Shown: positions 1 through 7,764 of the stretch, in pieces
Layout of the letters: each line of letters starts with the position of its first letter
How positions within the stretch are numbered: the first letter of the stretch is position 1
Notes under the pieces: generated by a model
The model's database searches: none
Seen by the model: the letters and a program-made list of their open reading frames with translations, nothing else
Told to the model about the DNA's origin: nothing
Made by a program: the position numbers and the translations under genes
Assembly: GCA_947259045.1 (NCBI GenBank)
Contig: CAMYKZ010000022.1
Coordinates: 1 to 45,845 of the forward strand
DNA from: an uncultured Afifella sp.
Lineage (GTDB): Bacteria > Pseudomonadota > Alphaproteobacteria > Rhizobiales > Afifellaceae
Direction of reading: 5' to 3'
Length of the DNA: 45,845 nucleotides

Positions 1-762
1 GGTGCGGACATTTCACAACTGATCAATCCGGGCAGGACAATCCTGTTCCTCGAAGCGCCCGGCTCGCAGACGTTTGAAATGCCCGATCTTCCCGCAATGA
101 TCGCAGCGGCAAAAGCCGGCGATGCGGTGACAATGTTGGACAATACCTGGGCGACGCCATTGATCTACCGGCCGATCGAGCACGGGATCGACATATCCCT
201 GCATGCCGGCACGAAATATATCGCCGGCCATTCCGATCTTCTGATCGGCACGATTTCTGCGAACGAAACATCCTGGCCGAGGCTGAAGCAATATCACCAG
301 AATTCCGGCACGCAGGCCGGGACGGAAGAGATCTGGCTGACACTGCGCGGAATGCGCACCATGAGCGTACGCCTCGACCGGCACGAAAAAAGCGCGCTTG
401 CAGTGGCACGCTGGCTGGCAGAGCGGGCGGAGGTCCGCAACGTCCTGCATCCGGCCTTGCCGTCATGCCCCGGCCATGACCTTTGGGCCCGCGATTTCGG
501 CCGGTCGACCGGGCTGTTCTCCTTCGAACTGAACGGCAGCCGCGACCAGGCCGCAACGTTGCTCAACACACTGAAACTGTTCGGGCTCGGCTTTTCTTGG
601 GGCGGATTTGAAAGCCTGGCGGTGCTGGCGGAACTGGCAAAGACACGCACGGCACGGCCGTGGACCGGAGGCCCGGTGATCCGGCTGCATATCGGCCTTG
701 AGGATACCGCGGATCTGATTGCCGATCTGGACGCAGGTTTTCAGGCGATGGCTCAGGATTGA
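1..762 (+). CDS. metC: Cystathionine beta-lyase, C-terminal part (5' end outside window)
   Basis: PLP enzyme of the Cys/Met metabolism family that splits cystathionine to homocysteine, pyruvate and ammonia in methionine synthesis; cytoplasmic. The frame is open from base 1, so the N-terminus lies upstream; 253 residues are visible of about 390 usual. The PLP lysine is the AAA codon at 214-216 in the motif HAGTKYIAGHSD. The segment LDNTWATPLIYRP just before it and the C-terminal FSWGGFESL (about 593-618) are typical of beta-lyases rather than gamma-synthases, though the two are hard to separate without the missing half. It ends 136 bases before the next gene, with no obvious operon link. Confidence 0.9.
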   Translation, partial: GADISQLINPGRTILFLEAPGSQTFEMPDLPAMIAAAKAGDAVTMLDNTWATPLIYRPIEHGIDISLHAGTKYIAGHSDLLIGTISANETSWPRLKQYHQNSGTQAGTEEIWLTLRGMRTMSVRLDRHEKSALAVARWLAERAEVRNVLHPALPSCPGHDLWARDFGRSTGLFSFELNGSRDQAATLLNTLKLFGLGFSWGGFESLAVLAELAKTRTARPWTGGPVIRLHIGLEDTADLIADLDAGFQAMAQD

Positions 763-898
763 ACTCCGGCCTTGTCGGGACGTAGGCTCAGGTTTTCCTG
801 GAGACGGCTTGCGCCAAATACTGACATCATCACTGGTTTTTCTCCGGTAGATTCTCCGAGAGTGACCCGCTACCGTCTGCGAACGGAGAGTATAATCG

Positions 899-2653
899 AT
901 GCCGCGCCACCTTGCCGCAATTCTAGCCGCTGACGTTGTCGGTTTTTCGCGCCTCATGGGCGTGGATGAATCAGGCACGCTTGAGCGTCTGAAAGACCTG
1001 CGTAATGTCGTCGTTCAACCGGCAATAACTGAACATAACGGGCGCACCGTCAAACTCATGGGCGACGGCCTGCTGGCCGAATTTCCCAGCGTCGTCGAAG
1101 CGGTAAAATGCGCCGTTGCGATCCAGCAATCCATGGCCACCCGCGAATGCGATATGGCCGAGAATCAGCGGATCATGCTACGCATCGGGGTCAATCTGGG
1201 CGATATCATTGTCGAAGGTTCTGACATTTATGGCGATGGCGTCAATGTGGCTGCGCGCCTGGAAGGACTGGCTGAGCCGGGCGGGATCTGTGTTTCCGGA
1301 ACAGCATTTGATACCATCGACAGCAAGCTCCAACTTGCTTTTGAGGATATGGGTCCGCAGCAGGTCAAGAATATCGCCAGGCCGTTGCGTGTCTACCGGC
1401 TGGCCGTCGGCAGCGCCCGAAAGGCAACAGCCCCCGTTTCGTCAGACACCCTGACAATTCCCGACAAGCCGTCGATCGCGGTGCTTCCGTTCGACAATAT
1501 GTCCGGAGATCCGGATCAGGACTATTTCGCCGACGGAGTCGTCGAGGCGCTCACCGCTGCCCTCAGCCGCATCCGCGCCTTCTTTGTCATCGCCCGTAAT
1601 TCCGCATTCGCCTACAAGGGGCGGCAGATGAATGTGCGCGACATCGGGCGCGAGTTGGGTGTTGCCTATGTGCTGGAGGGCAGCGTGCAGCGCGCTGGCG
1701 GGCAGGTTCGAATCACGGTGCAGCTCATCGAGACCGAAAAGGGCGCGCACATCTGGGCGGAAAAATACGACGGCTCACTGGACGACATCTTCGATCTGCA
1801 GGACCGGATCACCGAGAAGGTGGCAGGCGCGCTGCAGCCCTCGATCCGACTGGCGGAGGTCGAACGGGCGCGCCGCAAGCGGCCACAGGATCTAGGCGCC
1901 TACGACTATGCCATGCGCGCCATGAGCCATGTCTGGATGCTGGAGAAAGATGAGGCGAACAAGGCGCTGGAACTGCTGGACAAGGCACTGGAGATTGACC
2001 CGGACTATCCGTTGGCGCTGGCGTTGGCCGCCTGGTGCCACGCGCAGCGTTCGGTTTACAACTGGGTGGAGGATATCAACACCACCCAGGCGCTGGCTTT
2101 GAAACACGCGGAGCACGCTGCCAATCTCTCTGCCGACGATCCGCTCATCCTGGCTGTTCTGGGAACCGTTCACACTTTCGCGCGCCACTATGGCGCGGCG
2201 CGGGTGTTGTTGGAGCGCGCTGTGGCGCTCGATCCCAATGCCGCCTGGGCCTGGAGCCGCATCGGTTGGCTGGAGACCTATGCTGACCGCCCCGAACAGG
2301 CGCAGACGCATTTCGAAAGGGCATTGCGTCTCAGCCCGCTCGACCCGATGAACTTCAACAATTATGTTGGCCTCGCCTCGGCCAGTCAGGTCGCGGGCGA
2401 CGACAATGCGGCCGCCAACATGTTCCTGCGAGCCCTCGAGGAGCGGCCGCAGGCGCACTGGATCCACAGGAACCTCGCTCCAGCGCTTTTAGCCGCAGGT
2501 CGGACCGCCGAAGCGCGTGCCTCCTGTGACGCGCTTTTGGCCGCCTATCCGGATATGACTGTCAAGAAGTTCACGGACGCAATGGTCTTTTCCGATAGTG
2601 TTCTTGAGCGGATCGGCACTCAACTTCTTGAACTTGGCTTGCCGGCGGAGTGA
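899..2653 (+). CDS. Class III adenylate/guanylate cyclase with TolB/FlgO-like and TPR regions
   Basis: 584 residues in three parts. Residues about 1-170 form a class III nucleotide cyclase catalytic domain; the two metal-binding aspartates are D12 (ADVVGFSRLM) and D56 (KLMGDGLLAEF), and the dimer-arm motif YGDGVNVAARLE follows. Residues about 190-320 resemble the TolB N-terminal/FlgO-type region (SIAVLPFDNMSGDPDQDYFADG, then VLEGSVQRAGGQVRI). The rest is a run of TPR-like helices. There is no signal peptide or membrane segment, so it is probably cytosolic. The start is ATG with GGAG about 12 bases upstream. This architecture is common in several copies in rhizobia; the input signal is unknown. 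It could make cAMP or cGMP; the substrate cannot be told here. Confidence 0.88.
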   Translation: MPRHLAAILAADVVGFSRLMGVDESGTLERLKDLRNVVVQPAITEHNGRTVKLMGDGLLAEFPSVVEAVKCAVAIQQSMATRECDMAENQRIMLRIGVNLGDIIVEGSDIYGDGVNVAARLEGLAEPGGICVSGTAFDTIDSKLQLAFEDMGPQQVKNIARPLRVYRLAVGSARKATAPVSSDTLTIPDKPSIAVLPFDNMSGDPDQDYFADGVVEALTAALSRIRAFFVIARNSAFAYKGRQMNVRDIGRELGVAYVLEGSVQRAGGQVRITVQLIETEKGAHIWAEKYDGSLDDIFDLQDRITEKVAGALQPSIRLAEVERARRKRPQDLGAYDYAMRAMSHVWMLEKDEANKALELLDKALEIDPDYPLALALAAWCHAQRSVYNWVEDINTTQALALKHAEHAANLSADDPLILAVLGTVHTFARHYGAARVLLERAVALDPNAAWAWSRIGWLETYADRPEQAQTHFERALRLSPLDPMNFNNYVGLASASQVAGDDNAAANMFLRALEERPQAHWIHRNLAPALLAAGRTAEARASCDALLAAYPDMTVKKFTDAMVFSDSVLERIGTQLLELGLPAE

Positions 2654-2821
2654 CCGGGCGGTCACCGTGGCCACTTGGGCACGTATCTGATTCAACCGGC
2701 AGAAGATCAATCGCAGCCAGGTCTTTGCCGGCCAGACCGTCGGGATCAGGCAGACCGAGGACCAAATTTGGCTGGTTCATTGCCTGACAGGCGAAGCGCA
2801 GCATCGCCGAGAAGGAGTTTT

Positions 2822-2920
2822 ATGGATTATGATTTGGGCTACTTCGACGATGAGACATGCAGACTGGATCCACCTGCAAATCCATTCGGACCGCAAGTAT
2901 GGCCCATGTGTCAGCAATAA
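2822..2920 (+). CDS. Possible 32-residue small protein
   Basis: In the 305-base gap between the cyclase and tRNA-Arg, an ATG at 2822 follows AAGGAG (2812-2817) at good spacing and opens a 32-codon frame ending TAA. The peptide (starts MDYDLGYFDDE, ends WPMCQQ) is acidic at first, with two cysteines. I do not recognise it. The strong Shine-Dalgarno is the only support. The remainder of the gap (2654-2811, 2921-2958) holds nothing I can identify. Confidence 0.28.
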   Translation: MDYDLGYFDDETCRLDPPANPFGPQVWPMCQQ

Positions 2921-2958
2921 ACCGTAACCCATGTCTCCGGGTCGGACAACTAAATCGT

Positions 2959-3035
2959 TGGTGACCCCGGCAGGATTCGAACCTGCGACCTGCGGATTAG
3001 AAGTCCGCTGCTCTATCCAGCTGAGCTACGGGGCC
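2959..3035 (-). tRNA. tRNA-Arg (anticodon TCT)
   Basis: The minus strand gives a complete cloverleaf: acceptor GGCCCCG pairs with CGGGGTC (one G-U), D arm GCTC, anticodon loop CTTCTAA with anticodon TCT, T arm with GGTTCGAATCC, and an encoded CCA at 2959-2961. It reads AGA codons. Its 5' end overlaps the stop codon of the upstream complex I subunit gene (3026-3028 lies inside the tRNA), so the two are probably processed from one transcript. Confidence 0.97.
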
Positions 3036-3349
3036 ATTCGACGATACCGCTGCGGCGGCTGCAGGCGATTGAATTTGAAATTATCGGAATAGGAAACCGC
3101 GCGCCGCTTCTTCTGTTTCGGTTCCGAAACGCGGTAGGCGATTCCGTTGCGCTCCGCGTAAGACACCGCGTCTTCCTTGCTGGCAAATGTCAGCCGGACC
3201 TGGCTGCGCATATCGCTGGACGAGGTATATCCCATCAGTGGTTCGATCGAACGCGGGCTTTCAGGTTCAAACTCCAGAACCCAGTCATGAGTCCTTGCTT
3301 CGCCGGAACTCATAGCCGTTCGGCTTGGCTGAAAAATACGTGCCAACAT
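3026..3349 (-). CDS. ETC complex I subunit (NDUFS4/NDUFA-type accessory subunit)
   Basis: 107 residues matching the short alphaproteobacterial homologues of the mitochondrial complex I accessory subunit NDUFS4. Recognisable blocks are the start [16 protein letters not shown], then [31 protein letters not shown], the aromatic/charged stretch [16 protein letters not shown], and the basic C-terminus with [10 protein letters not shown]. The family stabilises the peripheral NADH-oxidising arm of NADH:quinone oxidoreductase at the inner face of the membrane. ATG start; the length is normal for the bacterial family. The stop codon lies inside the downstream tRNA-Arg. Confidence 0.92.
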   Translation of the reverse strand: MLARIFQPSRTAMSSGEARTHDWVLEFEPESPRSIEPLMGYTSSSDMRSQVRLTFASKEDAVSYAERNGIAYRVSEPKQKKRRAVSYSDNFKFNRLQPPQRYRRMAP

Positions 3350-3398
3350 TGCTCACACCGATCCGTCTTCGGTTGTTCCAGATGTTGCCGGCTTGAAA

Positions 3399-3475
3399 TG
3401 GTCGGGGCAGCAGGATTCGAACCTGCGACCCCCTGTTCCCAAAACAGGTGCGCTACCAGGCTGCGCCATGCCCCG
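3399..3475 (-). tRNA. tRNA-Pro (anticodon TGG)
   Basis: The minus strand folds with acceptor CGGGGCA/TGCCCCG, anticodon stem CCTGT/ACAGG, loop TTTGGGA (anticodon TGG), T-loop GGTTCGAATCC, and an encoded CCA at 3399-3401. It reads CCA/CCG-type proline codons. It sits 49 bases upstream of the complex I subunit start. Confidence 0.97.
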
Positions 3476-3577
3476 AATTTCAAGTTGCGAACAACGCCAT
3501 GCCCATAACACCGACCTGTCTGCCCGGCAAGCCCGGCACTGAAGGATTGTTGGAGAAGGGTTGTTGGGGAAGGATTA

Positions 3578-4021
3578 TCAGCGAAGATCGTCGATGGCCG
3601 GTCCGTGGACCCTGTCACCGGGTTCTATGCCAAGTTGCCGGCTCCGGCCGCCCTTGATCTCAAGCACAAACCGGACATCCGCCTTTGAGGAAATGATCGT
3701 GTCTGAAAGCGGTGTCGTATTTTCGGCAATCTGACCGATGCGGCCGTCATCGTGGATAAAGATCATATCGAGCGAAACATAGGTGTTCCGCATCCACATG
3801 CTGACCGGCTGCTCCTCTTCAAAATCGAAGATCATTCCCGCATCGTCGTCCATTGTCCGGCGGTACATCAGACCTCGGGCCCGTTCCTTGTCGGTGACCG
3901 CGGTTTCTACCTGCAAGACAATCGTCTTGCCCTCGCCGGTGATCGAAAGGGGTTTGACATCGGAAGCCTGACTGCAACCAACCGCAAACAGCAGAACAAA
4001 TAATCCGGTCAGCCTGGCCAT
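3578..4021 (-). CDS. DUF192 family lipoprotein
   Basis: 147 residues from the ATG at 4021. This start is preferred over an upstream TTG at 4069 because it puts a lipoprotein signal directly at the N-terminus (MARLTGLFVLLFAVGC, lipid-modified Cys16). The mature part carries the DUF192 hallmarks: ARGLMYRRTMDDDAGMIFDFEE, MWMRNTYVSLDMIF and VLEIKGG near the end. DUF192 proteins are small beta-structured envelope proteins of unsettled function. In rhizobia this gene commonly follows the two-domain cold-shock gene, as it does here (52 bases apart, same strand), so co-transcription is likely. Confidence 0.88.
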   Translation of the reverse strand: MARLTGLFVLLFAVGCSQASDVKPLSITGEGKTIVLQVETAVTDKERARGLMYRRTMDDDAGMIFDFEEEQPVSMWMRNTYVSLDMIFIHDDGRIGQIAENTTPLSDTIISSKADVRFVLEIKGGRSRQLGIEPGDRVHGPAIDDLR

Positions 4022-4073
4022 CGAGCAAACCCGTGGGAGCAAAACAGCGCCTCTTGCGCTTGCGCGCAACGAT

Positions 4074-4652
4074 TCAGTGTGAACTGGGAATATGACTGCC
4101 GGAATAAGGCCGAACTTCGGCAGCCATCAAGCCATTCTGGCCTTCACCATACCGCACCTGAACCACCTGTCCGGGTTGCAGCTCCGTCATGCCGAACCGC
4201 CGCAATGTTTCCATATGAATGAAGATGTCGGGATGTCCCTCACCTTCCGTCACAAATCCGAAACCGCGGATCCGGTTGAACCACTTTACGGTCACCGTTA
4301 CGAGTTCGCTTGTCGGCGCCACGGCAGAGCGTTGCCGGGTCGGCGGCATCTGAGACGGATGCAATGCCGTCGATTCGTCCATCGATAGAATTCGGAATAC
4401 CTGATAACCACGGTCGCCAACGACTGCCTCACAGACAATACGAGCCCCCTCGTGCGCTGTCTGGAATCCATCGCGCCGCAGGCATGTTACATGGAGCAGA
4501 ATATCCGCCATTCCGTTGTCAGGAATGATAAACCCGTAACCCTTGGCAACATCAAACCATTTGATGACACCAGCGACTTCAAAAACGTCGACCGGTGCAT
4601 CGTCCTGGGTTGAGCTGACAAGTGGTATGCCTGGTGTTGTCTTTTCCCCCAT
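4074..4652 (-). CDS. Cold-shock protein with two cold-shock domains
   Basis: 192 residues from the ATG at 4652, which has GGACGGGG just upstream; a 32-codon extension to a TTG at 4748 is less likely. It carries two cold-shock OB-folds: the first begins [20 protein letters not shown] with [11 protein letters not shown], the second [18 protein letters not shown] with [12 protein letters not shown]. Each has RNP1-like (K/R)G(Y/F)GF and RNP2-like hydrophobic-H motifs that bind single-stranded nucleic acid. A linker of about 40 residues separates them. Such double-CSD proteins are typical of Rhizobiales and probably act as RNA chaperones or antiterminators. A long 5' region (see 4653-5270) could carry thermosensitive leader control, but no structure was established. 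Confidence 0.92.
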   Translation of the reverse strand: MGEKTTPGIPLVSSTQDDAPVDVFEVAGVIKWFDVAKGYGFIIPDNGMADILLHVTCLRRDGFQTAHEGARIVCEAVVGDRGYQVFRILSMDESTALHPSQMPPTRQRSAVAPTSELVTVTVKWFNRIRGFGFVTEGEGHPDIFIHMETLRRFGMTELQPGQVVQVRYGEGQNGLMAAEVRPYSGSHIPSSH

Positions 4653-5270
4653 CGTGCCCCGTCCGCTGCAAAACAGTTCATCATGTTCGACCGATTGGCC
4701 GTTCGATTCGAACACTAAGATAACACTCGATACGTCAGTTGCAGCCAAAAATTAACCATAAAAATGAGTCAGCCTTTTTTCGGTCATTTCCGGTCATCGG
4801 GGAGAACGGAAAATATCAAATCGATGGAATGGTTTAGCACCGAATCAGCGATCCCATCGAGTGACGTGAATTGTTTGTTGATGATGACCGGTTTTACCGC
4901 GTCAGACCGGTCATGTGTGGCAAATTTGCCGCGGGTTGAACGACTAGTGAACTGATATCAACAAAACAGGATCTGCTTTGCAGCATTGTTCCAGGGGACC
5001 GGTCATTTGTTTTTCAGGCATCGATCCGCCGGCCGGCACGACGGCGGAGACCGGCCCTCGGCAGCAATCCGCGCGCCAGATGACATCCCTGTTCATACTG
5101 CAACCAGCAGACGTAATACCGGCGCCTGCAAAGGCGGCAATAATGTCCGCGTTATTGATCATCGGCTGAAGCCCGGCGATACTTGCCGGGACTGGCGTTT
5201 CTTCGTCCTGTCGCATATGTCCTGCCACTGCTGTTACATCCCACTGCTGTTACATCCAAGAGGAAAGCCG
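4653..5270. other. 618-base intergenic region with repeated ACCGGTCAT-type motifs
   Basis: Divergent spacer between the cold-shock gene and the glyoxalase gene. No convincing gene is seen. CGGTCAT occurs at 4781 and 4791, ATGACCGGT at 4884, and ACCGGTCAT at 4906 and 4998. A TTAACCAT half-site (CtrA-like) lies at 4752-4759, about 100 bases upstream of the cold-shock start. A perfect 16-base tandem duplication lies at 5225-5256. The region probably holds both promoters and the long leader usual for cold-shock genes. Confidence 0.5.
5225..5256 (+). repeat. Perfect 2 x 16-bp tandem duplication
   Basis: CCACTGCTGTTACATC occurs twice back to back (5225-5240 and 5241-5256), ending two bases before the ribosome-binding site AAGAGGAAA (5258-5266) of the glyoxalase gene. 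It lies in the 5' leader, so copy number could change leader length or structure. Confidence 0.9.
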
Positions 5271-5711
5271 ATGAAGTATCTACACACAATGGTCCGCATC
5301 ACCGATGTTGATGCGTCGCTTGATTTCTACTGCAACAAACTCGGCATGATCGAGACGCGCCGCCATGAAAGCGAAGCCGGCCGGTTCACGCTGATCTTCC
5401 TTGCAGCTCCCGACGACCTGCAACAGGCCGAGGCCGAGCGGGCGCCATTGCTGGAACTGACATACAATTGGGATCCGGAAACCTACGACGAGGGCCGCAA
5501 TTTTGGACACCTGGCATATGAAGTCGATAATATCTACGAGACCTGCCGGTCCCTGATGGATGCCGGCGTGACCATCAACCGGCCACCGCGTGAAGGCCGG
5601 ATGGCCTTTATCAGATCGCCTGACAATATATCGTTCGAGCTGCTTCAAAAGGGTGATGCTTTGCCGCTCGCAGAACCGTGGACCAGCATGGAGAATGTCG
5701 GTCACTGGTAG
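5271..5711 (+). CDS. gloA: Lactoylglutathione lyase (glyoxalase I)
   Basis: 146 residues; start chosen at ATG 5271, which follows AGAGGAAA, rather than the in-frame extension upstream that has no family similarity. A VOC-fold metalloenzyme that isomerises the methylglyoxal-glutathione hemithioacetal to S-lactoylglutathione. The pattern is characteristic: [25 protein letters not shown] (metal-ligand His5), [21 protein letters not shown] (metal-ligand Glu), GHLAYEVDN (His) and [14 protein letters not shown] (Glu). The [11 protein letters not shown] loop is typical of the Ni/Co-type bacterial enzyme. Cytoplasmic detoxification of methylglyoxal. Confidence 0.95.
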   Translation: MKYLHTMVRITDVDASLDFYCNKLGMIETRRHESEAGRFTLIFLAAPDDLQQAEAERAPLLELTYNWDPETYDEGRNFGHLAYEVDNIYETCRSLMDAGVTINRPPREGRMAFIRSPDNISFELLQKGDALPLAEPWTSMENVGHW

Positions 5712-5760
5712 AAAATCATTTCAATACACTGCGGTTCAGTTGAAACGCGTAAGTTGTCTG

Positions 5761-5796
5761 ATCGGGCCTGACTTGAGCACCATCGTCAGGCCCGAT
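5761..5796. terminator. 12-bp perfect inverted repeat downstream of gloA
   Basis: ATCGGGCCTGAC (5761-5772) and GTCAGGCCCGAT (5785-5796) can form a 12-bp stem with a 12-base loop, 49 bases after the gloA stop. There is no clear T-run after it, so intrinsic termination is likely but not certain. Confidence 0.5.
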
Positions 5797-5807
5797 ATTA
5801 ACCGTAA

Positions 5808-5824
5808 ATAAGCTTGGATTAACC
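5808..5824 (+). promoter_or_regulatory. CtrA-like box upstream of M15 lipoprotein gene
   Basis: ATAA-N7-TTAACC, one mismatch from the CtrA consensus TTAA-N7-TTAACC known from alphaproteobacteria, about 108 bases upstream of the M15-family lipoprotein start. A second TTAACC lies at 5798-5803. Assignment is by motif only. Confidence 0.35.
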
Positions 5825-5931
5825 TTATTTCTTAATAGCTCAGCCACTTTGTTGCCAAACTTGGAAAATAAAAGACATAAAGGCGACGCGGCGGGGACTA
5901 ATGATGAAATGGGTGGCAGTCCTTGCAGAAA

Positions 5932-6498
5932 ATGATTGAAATTGAGAGGCGGAATCAGACCCGCCTCGTTTTATTGGGCGTGGTCCTGTTTGCAGGATGC
6001 ACCAATACAACGGGTCCCTTGAATTCGGAACTGAACGACGGGCGCAATTCCGGAAATATAACCGTTTCCACCTATGCGCCATCGAAAACACCGATACCGG
6101 CCACGACCGACTCATGGCCCCGCCTCGTGGATTCACGTCGTGGCTTGTGGGCACAACACGCCAAGGTGCGTGTCAAATGTCTGAAACCGGAATTGGTTAC
6201 GCTCCTGAACAGGATCGAGCGTAAATTCGGCCATAAGCCGATCATCACGTCCGGATACCGTTCTCCGACCTATAACCGGCGTGTGCGCGGCGCAAGGCGC
6301 TCCAAACACATGTCATGCGAAGCCGCCGACATATCGGTTCCAGGCGTTTCGAAGTGGAAGCTGGCGAAATATGTCCGCAGTTTGCCCGACCGGGGCGGAG
6401 TCGGGACCTATTGCCGCTCAGGCTTCGTTCATGTCGATGTCGGTGAAAAACGCGACTGGAACTGGCGCTGCCGCAAGCGCCGGAAACGCAAAGCCTGA
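5932..6498 (+). CDS. M15A-type peptidase domain lipoprotein
   Basis: 188 residues from ATG 5932; a TTG three codons earlier is possible. A lipoprotein signal ends LLGVVLFAGC with lipid Cys23, then a linker of about 60 residues rich in Ser/Thr/Pro. The C-terminal domain is the Peptidase M15_3/YcbK type: KPIITSGYRSPTYN, SKHMSCEAADI (zinc ligands His and Asp) and GGVGTYCRSGFVHVDVG (zinc ligand His in HVD). The family trims peptidoglycan peptides (D,D- or L,D-carboxypeptidase or endopeptidase); exact specificity is not clear. The C-terminus is strongly basic. Likely located in the periplasm, anchored to a membrane. A possible CtrA box upstream would fit cell-cycle control. Confidence 0.85.
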   Translation: MIEIERRNQTRLVLLGVVLFAGCTNTTGPLNSELNDGRNSGNITVSTYAPSKTPIPATTDSWPRLVDSRRGLWAQHAKVRVKCLKPELVTLLNRIERKFGHKPIITSGYRSPTYNRRVRGARRSKHMSCEAADISVPGVSKWKLAKYVRSLPDRGGVGTYCRSGFVHVDVGEKRDWNWRCRKRRKRKA

Positions 6499-6589
6499 CG
6501 TTTTGTTTTGCAGGTCATGAAACTTTTTTTGCAAACATTGGCTTGGCGGCTTGTGATTGTCGGAAAGCCCGCCTATAAACCGCGCCGTT

Positions 6590-6665
6590 GCGCCCTTCGT
6601 CTAGCGGTCTAGGACGCCGCCCTTTCACGGCGGAAACACGGGTTCGAGTCCCGTAGGGCGTGCCA
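6590..6665 (+). tRNA. tRNA-Glu (anticodon TTC)
   Basis: Acceptor GCGCCCT pairs with AGGGCGT (6655-6661, terminal G-U). The anticodon stem CCGCC/GGCGG carries loop CTTTCAC with anticodon TTC. T arm GGTTCGAGTCC is canonical, discriminator G, and CCA is encoded at 6663-6665. It reads GAA/GAG. Confidence 0.97.
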
Positions 6666-6729
6666 ATTCCAAGGATTGGCGCAAATGAGTGGGTGAGCCG
6701 GATCCGGCGCCCCTTAATCCTCAAGTCGC

Positions 6730-7257
6730 ATGCAGAAAAACAAGCTCGACCACCATATCGTTATTGACGTCGAAGCCGATGGCCCCTGCCCCGGTCTCTA
6801 CTCCATGGTCTGTTTTGGCGCCGTCTGTCTGAACGAAAACGTGCCGGCCTTCTATGGGCGCACCGCTCCGGTCGCTGATATCTGGGTGCCGGATGCATTG
6901 GCAATTTCAGGTTTCACCCGGAAAGATCACCTGACCTTCGAAGACCCGGCCGCCACCATGCAGGCTTTTGTCGACTGGTGTGCAACCGTCAGCGACAAAC
7001 GCCTGATCTCATGGTCGGACAATCCGGCCTTCGACTGGCAGTTCGTGAACTATTATCTCTGGCGTTATACCGGAACCAATCCGCTTGGCTTCTCGATGCG
7101 GCGAATCGGTGACCTTTACGCCGGTCACAAGGGATCTGTTCTCAACACCCAGGGATGGAAGAAACGGCGTCTGACGGCGCACGATCACAATCCCGTAAAC
7201 GACGCCACCGGAAACGCCGAAGCATTGCGTGCGGTTATTTCAGAGATCGAGAATTAA
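6730..7257 (+). CDS. 3'-5' exonuclease-like protein (RNase H fold, DEDD type)
   Basis: 175 residues. The N-terminal HIVIDVEADGPCPGLYSMVCFG fits exonuclease motif I (Asp and Glu of DxE), ISWSDNPAFDWQFVN fits motif II with its Asp, and HDHNPVNDATGNAEALR fits motif III (H-x4-D, DEDDh). The length is about that of stand-alone exonuclease domains. Substrate is unknown: it could trim RNA or DNA. It begins 64 bases after tRNA-Glu. Its stop TAA abuts a degenerate copy of the recJ 3' end, suggesting it was once directly convergent with recJ. Confidence 0.75.
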   Translation: MQKNKLDHHIVIDVEADGPCPGLYSMVCFGAVCLNENVPAFYGRTAPVADIWVPDALAISGFTRKDHLTFEDPAATMQAFVDWCATVSDKRLISWSDNPAFDWQFVNYYLWRYTGTNPLGFSMRRIGDLYAGHKGSVLNTQGWKKRRLTAHDHNPVNDATGNAEALRAVISEIEN

Positions 7258-7376
7258 TTCCGGTCATCCGGTGTGGCAGGTCGACAATGCGGAAATGCGG
7301 CATTGCAGGACCGCCCCGATATTCGACATTCAGCGCAATCCCCCAATACACGCCCGACCATGATCTGGAATACTAT
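7254..7376 (-). pseudogene. Degenerate copy of the recJ 3' end
   Basis: TTAATTCCGGTCATCCGGT (7254-7272) matches 11070-11088, the end of intact recJ, at 18 of 19 bases. Similarity continues with substitutions and at least one 1-base indel to about 7343. Minus-strand translation gives IALNVEYRGGPAMPHFRIVD against the RecJ C-terminus HIAGTLNVDYWGGTAKPQLRIID; further upstream VGRVL against RGRPL is weaker. It has no recJ body and starts immediately at the exonuclease stop. It is therefore a relic, or an arriving second version, of the recJ end. Confidence 0.5.
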
Positions 7377-7764
7377 CGCAGAACCATCAAATTCCAGATG
7401 ATTCTGATGCATTGGAGCGTCCATGTTTTTTCAGGCGCTGCTTCCCCTCGATCTGCGCTTTATCGCACAAATTTATATGCCCACTCCTTGCATTGGCTGC
7501 ACAACATTTAACAACTTTGGATAACAGATTTACATCTGCTCGACTTCAACCCTGCATAGTATCGTGTCTAATATTTTTTCTGATCGAATATCATGAATTA
7601 TCGACCGTCTCGCTCCTTAGGTAATAATAAAACCGTAGATATGTTTTTATTTGAAAATACGGACCTGTAAACCTTTCCATCGATACCATTTTAATGTATC
7701 ATCAAATACAGCGGCATTCTGTATGCACTTTTTAGTTTTATTAAAGAGTAGAGTACACGTGTAA
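7377..7764. other. AT-rich non-coding stretch with a palindrome
   Basis: About 390 bases with no credible gene and a base composition well below the flanks. It presumably contains the promoter for the islet genes. TACACGTGTA, a perfect 10-base palindrome, lies at 7754-7763, directly before the first possible ATG (7765) of the thioredoxin-like frame. Confidence 0.4.

Noticed and set aside
4653..4748. 32-codon upstream extension of the cold-shock protein
   Set aside because: TTG start without a ribosome-binding site; ATG 4652 has GGACGGGG and matches relatives.
4986..5270. In-frame N-terminal extension of the glyoxalase gene
   Set aside because: The 95 extra codons have no glyoxalase similarity and cross the tandem duplication; ATG 5271 follows a good ribosome-binding site and matches family starts.
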